From NCBI GenBank assembly GCA_900555045.1, contig USJW01000023.1, positions 1 through 48,757 on the forward strand: 48,757 bases of DNA, given 5' to 3'. The position numbers were made by a program, and so were the translations under genes. Below are positions 42,961 through 48,757 of the stretch, one piece after another. Under the pieces are notes generated by a model, which did no database searches, had not been told where the DNA came from, and saw nothing but the letters and a program-made list of their open reading frames with translations. Every line of letters starts with the position of its first letter. Position 1 is the first letter of the stretch. This DNA comes from an uncultured Clostridium sp. GTDB taxonomy: Bacteria > Bacillota > Clostridia > Lachnospirales > Lachnospiraceae.

Positions 42961-43656
42961 ATGGAAAGAATAAGAATGAAAGACATGCCCGCCGGTGAGC
43001 GCCCTTATGAGAAGTGTCTGAGGGACGGCCCGGCGCGCCTGAGCGATGCCGAACTTTTGTCCGTCATCATCCGCACCGGCTCCAAGGGGGAGACCTCCCT
43101 GGAGCTGGCGGAGCAGATTCTGAACCTTGGAGAGCCCGGCGACGGCCTGGTGGGGCTCCTCCATCACTCCCTGCCGGATCTAATGAAGGTGAGGGGGATC
43201 GGCATGGTGAAGGGCGTGCAGTTGGCCTGCATCGGGGAGCTGTCCCGGAGGATATGGAAGCGCAAAAGCCGCTCCAACCGCCTGGTCTTCACAAGCCCCC
43301 AGGAGATCGCGGACTACTATATGGAGGATATGCGCCACCTGGAGAAGGAAGAGATCCGCGCCATGTTTTTAGATACCAAGCAGACGCTGCTTAAGGATGC
43401 GTGCCTGTCAAAGGGCACGGTGAACGCCTCCGTGCTGTCCCCGCGGGAGGTGCTAATCGAGGCGCTTCGCTGCCGGGCCGTGACCATGGCCCTGGTGCAC
43501 AACCATCCCAGCGGGGATCCGTCGCCCAGCAAGGAGGACTTGGCCCTCACCAGGCGGATCCGGGAGGCCGGAAACCTGGTGGGAATTACCCTGATCGACC
43601 ACATCATCATCGGAGACCTGTGTTACCTAAGTTTCCGTGAACAGAATTTATTATAG
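42961..43656 (+). CDS. radC: RadC-family JAB/JAMM-domain protein
   Basis: This 231-aa protein has an N-terminal helix-hairpin-helix-like region (LPDLMKVRGIGMVKGVQLACIGEL in parts). Its C-terminal MPN/JAMM domain contains the metal motif HNHPSGDPSPSKED, starting at His180. The cellular role is unclear despite the historic name linking it to DNA repair. The ATG at 42961 follows TAGGAGAG; the in-frame ATG at 42928 lacks a site. It precedes mreC by only 13 bases, where mreB would normally stand. Confidence 0.93.
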   Translation: MERIRMKDMPAGERPYEKCLRDGPARLSDAELLSVIIRTGSKGETSLELAEQILNLGEPGDGLVGLLHHSLPDLMKVRGIGMVKGVQLACIGELSRRIWKRKSRSNRLVFTSPQEIADYYMEDMRHLEKEEIRAMFLDTKQTLLKDACLSKGTVNASVLSPREVLIEALRCRAVTMALVHNHPSGDPSPSKEDLALTRRIREAGNLVGITLIDHIIIGDLCYLSFREQNLL

Positions 43657-43669
43657 AGGAAGATGATAC

Positions 43670-44515
43670 ATGGAGTCCAAATACAGTAAATATGTCCTGA
43701 TCGTGCTCACAGTCCTGTGTGTGCTGCTCATCGGAATCACCTCCCTGCGGGATGGCATGATGGATCCGCTGCGCACCGGCGTGGGATATTTTTTAATCCC
43801 CATCCAGACCGGCGTCAACAAGGTCGGAACCGGCATCTACAACGAGCTGACGGATTTCACCCGCTTAAAGGGTGCGCTCTCGGAGAACGAGCAGCTAAAA
43901 AATCAGATTGCCCAGCTGACGGAGGACAACAACCGCCTGCAGGCGGAGCGGTCCGAGCTTGAGCGCCTGCGGGAGCTCTACCAGTTGGACCAGGAGTACA
44001 TGCAGTACGACAAGATCGGCGCCCGGGTCATCGCCCGAGACTCGGAAAAATGGTTTCAGGTTTTCCGGATCAACAAGGGCTCCGCGGACGGCGTGAAGGT
44101 GGATATGAACGTGGTGGCCGACGGCGGCCTGGTGGGCATTGTCACCGACGTGGGCGCCAACTACGCCACGGTGCGCTCCATCATCGACGACTCCAGCCGC
44201 GTGTCCGCCATGCCGGTGGACTCCGGTTACACCTGCATCGTGGCGGGAGATTTGACCCAGTACGAGCAGGGGCGCCTGCGCATCACGGACTTCTCCAAGG
44301 AGGGCGTGGTGGCCGACGGCGACCAGATCGTCACCTCCAACATCAGCTCCAAGTTCCTGCCGGGCATCCTGATCGGGTACGCGGCGGACGTGACCGTGGA
44401 CTCCGAACACCTGACCCAGTCCGGATACCTGATACCGGTGGTGGACTTCGACAATCTGCAGGAGGTCCTTATTATCACGGATGTGAAGGACATGGGCGAG
44501 GGGGAAGGGCAGTAG
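43670..44515 (+). CDS. mreC: MreC, rod-shape-determining protein
   Basis: This bitopic membrane protein of the elongasome links MreB/MreD to PBP2. A membrane helix lies at about residues 8-28, a coiled coil at about 62-105 (LKNQIAQLTEDNNRLQAERS), then the two beta-barrel domains of MreC (RVIARDSEKWFQVFRINKGS, IVTDVGANYATVRSI). The 281-aa length is normal. An AGAGGA site overlaps the radC stop. Its stop is immediately followed by the mreD ATG with no gap. Confidence 0.95.
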   Translation: MESKYSKYVLIVLTVLCVLLIGITSLRDGMMDPLRTGVGYFLIPIQTGVNKVGTGIYNELTDFTRLKGALSENEQLKNQIAQLTEDNNRLQAERSELERLRELYQLDQEYMQYDKIGARVIARDSEKWFQVFRINKGSADGVKVDMNVVADGGLVGIVTDVGANYATVRSIIDDSSRVSAMPVDSGYTCIVAGDLTQYEQGRLRITDFSKEGVVADGDQIVTSNISSKFLPGILIGYAADVTVDSEHLTQSGYLIPVVDFDNLQEVLIITDVKDMGEGEGQ

Positions 44516-45058
44516 ATGAACGTAAACACCAACGCGAAGATCAAACAATTCCTGTTGAATGTGGTGCTGATCGTGCTGGCCTTCACCATACAGAACTGCG
44601 TGTTCCCGCTGCTGCCGTTTTTGGCGGCGACGCCGAACCTGCTGCTGATCCTCACCTTCTCCTTCGGATTTATCCACGGGAGGGGAGCGGGGATGCTCTA
44701 CGGCGTGCTGTCCGGGCTCCTTCTGGACCTGTTTTACAGCGGCCCCTTCGGCTTTTACACTCTGATTTACATCTATATCGGCTATTTCAACGGGATTTTT
44801 ACCCGATACTACTATGAAGACTACATTACCCTGCCGCTGATCCTCAGCGTGTTCAACGAACTGGCCTACAGCATGTACGTGTATGTGTTCCGGTTTTTGA
44901 TCCGCGGGCGTCTGGATCTGCCGTACTATTTCCGGCACATCATGCTTCCGGAGATTATTTTCACGGTGGTGACCACGCTTTTGATCTACCGGCTGTTCTT
45001 ATCCGCCAGCAGAAGGCTGGAGGATATGGGAAAAAGGAGAGACTCGACGATTGTTTAG
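44516..45058 (+). CDS. mreD: MreD, rod-shape-determining membrane protein
   Basis: This small polytopic protein (180 aa) has about five membrane helices and belongs to the MreD family: LLLILTFSFGFIHGRGAGML followed by GLLLDLFYSGPFGFYTL is typical. It helps to connect MreC with the peptidoglycan synthases. Its end overlaps the start of mrdA by eight bases, indicating tight coupling. Confidence 0.93.
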   Translation: MNVNTNAKIKQFLLNVVLIVLAFTIQNCVFPLLPFLAATPNLLLILTFSFGFIHGRGAGMLYGVLSGLLLDLFYSGPFGFYTLIYIYIGYFNGIFTRYYYEDYITLPLILSVFNELAYSMYVYVFRFLIRGRLDLPYYFRHIMLPEIIFTVVTTLLIYRLFLSASRRLEDMGKRRDSTIV

Positions 45059-47969
45059 CGAACTGATTGAAATTGTGCGGGAATTTTTGCGACGGCTGTT
45101 CACCTCCCGCCTGTTTGCCCTGGCCTTAATCTTCACACTCATGTTTTCCGGGCTGGTGATCAAGCTGTTTAATATGCAGATTCTGGAGGGTCAGAACTAC
45201 CAGAATAAGTATATGCAGAAGACGGAGCGCAGCGTGACCACCCCGGGAACCCGCGGAATCATCTACGACCGGAACGGCTATCAGCTGGCCTACAACGAGC
45301 TGGCCTACAACGTCACCATCCGTGACACCGGGGCCTACACAAAGCCCGCCGACCGAAACGCCATGCTCTACCGCCTGGTAAAGATTCTGGAGCGCCGCGG
45401 CGAGACGGTGGAGGGCAAATTTGAGGTGGCGTTAAACGCCGACGGGGAGATGGTGTTTACCTCCTCCTCAAACGCCGCGAAGACCCGGTTCATGCTGAAT
45501 TTCTATGGCCGCTCCTCCTCCGACCAGTTAGATGATCCCGAGGGCAAGTACTCGACAAGTATCACCGCCAGGGAGGCGTTCGAGAAGAAAAAGCGCGACT
45601 ATGAGCTGGACCGCATGAAGGACGAGAAGGGCAACACCATAGTTCTCCCGGATCAGACCGCGCTCTCCATCATAAACATCATCTTCACCATGAAGCTGAC
45701 GGAGTACCAGAAATATGAGACCACCACCGTGGCGTCCAACATCAGCGAGGAGACCATGGCGGAGATCAACGAGAATATCGCGGACCTCAAGGGCGTGGAG
45801 GTGGAGCGCTCCTCGGTCCGCAAGTATGAGGACAGCCTGTATTTTGCCCCCATCATCGGCTACACCGGAAAGGTCCAGGAGGACCAGCTGGCGGAGCTCA
45901 ACGAGCAGTGGCGCCAGTCCGACGAGGCGAAGGATCTGCCGGAGGACGCAGAAGACAAGTACGATTTGAACGACGTGGTGGGCCGCACGGGCATCGAGAA
46001 GTCCATGGAGCTGGAGCTTCAGGGCGAGAAGGGGTATTCCCGGATGTACGTGGACAACATGGGCCGCCCACGCGAGATCATCGAGCAGACGGATCCCCAG
46101 GCCGGAAACGACGTGTACCTCACCATCGACCGGGATCTTCAGATCGGTATCTACAAGCTGATCGAGCAGCAGCTGGCCGGTATTCTGACCTCCAAGCTGG
46201 TGAACCAGGATTTGGACCCCAACGTGCGGGTGGACGCCTCCAAGCGAATGATCCCCATCAAGGACGCCTACTACCAGCTGATCAACAACAACGTGCTCTC
46301 CCTGTCCGCCATGGCGAGAGAGGACGCCTCCCCCATCGAGCGGGAGATCTACAGCATCTACCAGTCCTCCAGGAACCAGATTCTGGAAAACATCCGGAGC
46401 CAGCTGATGAGCCAGCACCCGCAGCCCATGTCGGATCTGCCGGAGGACATGGAAACCTATATGAACTACATCTTCACCTACTTGTCCGGCACCGCCGGGA
46501 TCATCCAGCGGGACAAGATCGACCAGTCCAGCGAGAGCTACAAGCGGTGGAGTGAGGGCAGCATAAGCCTGCGGGAGTACATCTACAGCGGAATCGCCGA
46601 CAACTGGGTGGACACCACCAAGTTGGACGTAACCAGCAAGTACTCCGACGCGGACGATATCTTCGCCCAGCTGGTGGACTATATCATTGAGAGCCTTCAG
46701 AACGACAACAACTTTACCAAGCGGATGTTCCGCTACCTGGTAAACAGCGGCACGGTCACCGGCCGCCAGCTCTGCCTGGCGCTCTACGCCCAGGGCGTGC
46801 TGGAGAATGAGCCGGAGGAGATCGCCAACCTGACAGCGGGAGGGGAGGACTACGCGTTTTCGTTCCTGCGCAAAAAGATTTCCCAGATTGAGATCACACC
46901 CGCCCAGCTGGCGCTGGATCCCTGCACGGCCGGCGTGGTGGTGACGGATGTGCGCACCGGCGAGGTCCGCGCGCTGGTCACCTACCCCAGCTACGACAAC
47001 AACCGGATGTCCGGATACGTGGACGCCGCCTACTTTGCACAGCTGCAGGCGGACCAGTCCAATCCACTTTACAACAACGCCACCCAGGCCCGAAAGGCGC
47101 CGGGTTCCACGTTCAAGCCAATCACCGCCGTGGCGGCCCTGGAGACCGGGGTCATAACCCCCTCTCAGACGATCAATTGTACGGGACTCTACGACGCGGT
47201 GGACAAGCCCATCAAGTGCTGGATCTGGCCTGGGTCCCACGGCCCGCAGACCATCGAGGAGGGCATACAGAACTCCTGTAACTACTTCTTTGCAGAGCTG
47301 GCCCACCGGATGAGCATGAAGCCGGACGGCACCTACTCCCCGGATCAGGGACTTGAGACCATCCGGCAGTACGCCACCATGTTCGGCCTGGACCACACCT
47401 CCGGGGTGGAGATTCCGGAGAACGATCCCCAGCTGTCCGACACGGACCCGGAGCGCTCCGCCATGGGACAGGGCACCCACCAGTACACCAACGTGCAGTT
47501 ATCCCGCTATGTGGCGGCCATCGCCAACCGCGGGACGGTGTTCGAGCTCAGCCTGCTCGACAGGCTGACGGACTCCGACGGAAATCTTCTCAAGGATTAC
47601 ACGCCCACGGTACACTCAAAAATTGACATCGCGGACAGCACCTGGAACGCGGTCCAGGCCGGCATGCGCCGGGTGATCACGGACAGCTCCGCGAAATCCA
47701 TTTTCGCAGACCTCCCCGTGGCGGTGGCCGGCAAGACCGGTACGGCCCAGGAGAATTTGAGCCGGGCAAACCATGGATTTTTCATCTCCTTTGCCCCCTA
47801 CGCAAACCCGGAGATCTGTGTGACGGTAAATATCCCGTACGGCTACGCCGGCACCAACGCCGCGACGCTGGGCAAGCGGGTTTACGAGTATTATTATAAG
47901 TATACGACCCTGGATCAGATTATGAATTCCGGAGCCCTGGGCGTATCCAATGTAACGATCAATGACTGA
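45051..47969 (+). CDS. mrdA: PBP2-type class B penicillin-binding protein with large insertion
   Basis: This transpeptidase of the elongasome cross-links peptidoglycan with RodA, MreC and MreD. An N-terminal membrane anchor lies at about 18-38. The dimerisation domain includes TPGTRGIIYDRNG. The transpeptidase domain carries the active motifs STFK (Ser686), SCN (Ser742) and KTGT (Lys895). At 972 aa it is roughly 300 residues longer than E. coli PBP2. Most of the surplus is one insertion (about residues 380-625) between TIDRDLQIGIYKLIEQQL and TAGVVVTDVRTGEV, predicted to be helical and acidic. The TTG start follows AAGGAGA 10 bases upstream, inside mreD. Confidence 0.94.
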   Translation: MFSELIEIVREFLRRLFTSRLFALALIFTLMFSGLVIKLFNMQILEGQNYQNKYMQKTERSVTTPGTRGIIYDRNGYQLAYNELAYNVTIRDTGAYTKPADRNAMLYRLVKILERRGETVEGKFEVALNADGEMVFTSSSNAAKTRFMLNFYGRSSSDQLDDPEGKYSTSITAREAFEKKKRDYELDRMKDEKGNTIVLPDQTALSIINIIFTMKLTEYQKYETTTVASNISEETMAEINENIADLKGVEVERSSVRKYEDSLYFAPIIGYTGKVQEDQLAELNEQWRQSDEAKDLPEDAEDKYDLNDVVGRTGIEKSMELELQGEKGYSRMYVDNMGRPREIIEQTDPQAGNDVYLTIDRDLQIGIYKLIEQQLAGILTSKLVNQDLDPNVRVDASKRMIPIKDAYYQLINNNVLSLSAMAREDASPIEREIYSIYQSSRNQILENIRSQLMSQHPQPMSDLPEDMETYMNYIFTYLSGTAGIIQRDKIDQSSESYKRWSEGSISLREYIYSGIADNWVDTTKLDVTSKYSDADDIFAQLVDYIIESLQNDNNFTKRMFRYLVNSGTVTGRQLCLALYAQGVLENEPEEIANLTAGGEDYAFSFLRKKISQIEITPAQLALDPCTAGVVVTDVRTGEVRALVTYPSYDNNRMSGYVDAAYFAQLQADQSNPLYNNATQARKAPGSTFKPITAVAALETGVITPSQTINCTGLYDAVDKPIKCWIWPGSHGPQTIEEGIQNSCNYFFAELAHRMSMKPDGTYSPDQGLETIRQYATMFGLDHTSGVEIPENDPQLSDTDPERSAMGQGTHQYTNVQLSRYVAAIANRGTVFELSLLDRLTDSDGNLLKDYTPTVHSKIDIADSTWNAVQAGMRRVITDSSAKSIFADLPVAVAGKTGTAQENLSRANHGFFISFAPYANPEICVTVNIPYGYAGTNAATLGKRVYEYYYKYTTLDQIMNSGALGVSNVTIND

Positions 47970-47988
47970 TAAGGAATGAGGTGATTGT

Positions 47989-48657
47989 ATGCGCAATGCG
48001 GTGGTGATCAAGAGCAGCAAGGCGGGCATGACGGTGATATTGGACGCCGAACTCCCCTTCGACGAGCTGTTAGCCGCCATTGGGACAAAATTTCGGGAGA
48101 GCGCCCGGTTTTGGGGCTCCGTTCAGATGACCCTGACCCTGGAGGGAAGGGAGCTTTCGCCCGATCAGGAGTTCCAGATTGTTGATACGATTACGAGAAA
48201 TTCACAGGTCGAGGTGCTCTGCCTCCTGGATACGGATGCGGAGCGCATCGAGCGGTGTGAGAAAGCACTGAACGATAAGCTGATGGAGTTAAACTCTCAG
48301 ACCGGGCAGTTTTACCGGGGAAATTTAAAGAAGGGCGACAGCCTGGAGTCCGAGGCCAGCATCGTGGTCATCGGCGACGTGGAGCACGGAGCCCGGATTA
48401 TCGCCAAGGGCAACATCATTGTCCTGGGCGAGCTCAAAGGGACGGCTGCGGCCGGCATGGCCGGAAACCGGGACGCTGTGGTGGTGGCGCTAGAGATGGC
48501 GCCCACCCAGATCCGTATCTCCGATGCCACCAGCCGGTTCAACGAGAAAAACAAAAAGCTCGGGAGGGGGGCGATGATCGCCTCCGTGGAGCAGGACGAG
48601 GTCCAGATCCGTCCAATTAAGAAAACATTCCTTAACAATATGTTAAATTTCACATAA
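47989..48657 (+). CDS. minC: MinC, septum-site inhibitor
   Basis: MinC inhibits FtsZ ring formation away from mid-cell. The 222-aa protein has an N-terminal MinC_N domain (about 1-100) and a C-terminal beta-helical MinC_C domain (about 110-205) with SIVVIGDVEHGARIIAKGNI and LKGTAAAGMAGNRDAVVVAL in order, the family hallmark that binds MinD. GAGGTGA precedes the ATG. It follows mrdA by 19 bases; minD and minE would be expected just beyond the window. Confidence 0.96.
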   Translation: MRNAVVIKSSKAGMTVILDAELPFDELLAAIGTKFRESARFWGSVQMTLTLEGRELSPDQEFQIVDTITRNSQVEVLCLLDTDAERIERCEKALNDKLMELNSQTGQFYRGNLKKGDSLESEASIVVIGDVEHGARIIAKGNIIVLGELKGTAAAGMAGNRDAVVVALEMAPTQIRISDATSRFNEKNKKLGRGAMIASVEQDEVQIRPIKKTFLNNMLNFT

Positions 48658-48757
48658 AACCAAAAAAATACTGGTAAATTCAAGAAATTTAATGTACAAT
48701 AATATGGTGGTATGATGCTTTCGCGTGATACCGCCTGTTATAATATAATTTTTCAGG
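48658..48757 (+). promoter_or_regulatory. A/T-rich region after minC, possible promoter of the next gene
   Basis: The last 100 bases hold no gene. They contain two -10-like boxes (TACAAT 48695-48700; TATAAT 48739-48744) without good -35 partners. They also contain an inverted repeat, GGTGGTAT (48706-48713) with ATACCGCC (48728-48735), which could be a hairpin or an operator. Confidence 0.35.

Noticed and set aside
45528..47480. 650-codon minus-strand open frame
   Set aside because: It is fully antisense to mrdA, which shows all transpeptidase motifs. The composition is an H/V/G/L-rich shadow and no domain is recognisable.
1..48757. Prophage, insertion sequence, CRISPR array, tRNA or rRNA genes
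   Set aside because: No transposase, integrase, phage structural gene, regularly spaced repeats, or tRNA/rRNA-like sequence was recognised on either strand by reading.

Overview
The window looks like a chromosomal segment of a moderately high-GC Firmicute, most likely a Lachnospiraceae-type Clostridium (cluster XIVa). The evidence is the housekeeping order plsX-acpP-rnc-smc-ftsY, ylxM-ffh-rpsP-khpA-rimM and radC-mreCD-mrdA-minC, strong AGGAGG-type ribosome binding sites, frequent GTG/TTG starts, and a type IV pilus (T4P) locus with no outer-membrane secretin. Genus cannot be fixed from the sequence alone.

Region 1 (about 100-18,460) is a complete Gram-positive T4P locus on the + strand. A stand-alone prepilin gene with its own terminator comes first. 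A promoter then leads into pilB-pilT-pilC-pilA-pilD-pilM-pilN-pilO and a minor-pilin block. PilB carries two perfectly spaced 24-residue MshEN motifs, which predict direct c-di-GMP binding. The minor-pilin block opens with a 2593-aa protein that has a prepilin leader followed by three very long, degenerate, GLUG-like repeat modules. After it come PilX/GspK-like, PilV/GspI-like and PilW/GspJ-like subunits. No PilY1 adhesin is present. The giant prepilin is therefore the best candidate for an unusual system: a tip adhesin fused to a minor pilin.

Region 2 (about 18,530-22,900) holds a BvgS-like hybrid sensor kinase with two periplasmic-type solute-binding domains, and a convergent rarA gene. A bidirectional terminator separates them.

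Region 3 (about 23,000-33,700) runs plsX, acpP, rnc, smc and ftsY (lipid synthesis, RNA processing, chromosome organisation, SRP receptor). It continues with threonine ammonia-lyase, a CLC H+/Cl- antiporter with an RCK_C tail, a lipoprotein and a 92-aa protein of unknown function.

Region 4 (about 33,690-42,920) holds ylxM-ffh-rpsP-khpA-rimM, then an MFS transporter where trmD-rplS usually stand. It continues with mutL (with an expanded repetitive linker), miaA, a PLP enzyme of the aluminium-resistance/methionine gamma-lyase-like family and a DUF4321 membrane protein.

Region 5 (42,961 to the end) is radC-mreC-mreD-mrdA-minC, the cell-shape and division-site cluster. mreB is missing from its usual place, and the penicillin-binding protein has a large insertion. 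minD is expected just past the window. No rRNA, tRNA, CRISPR array, insertion sequence, phage gene or attachment site was recognised, and there is no gene-free stretch longer than about 220 bases.
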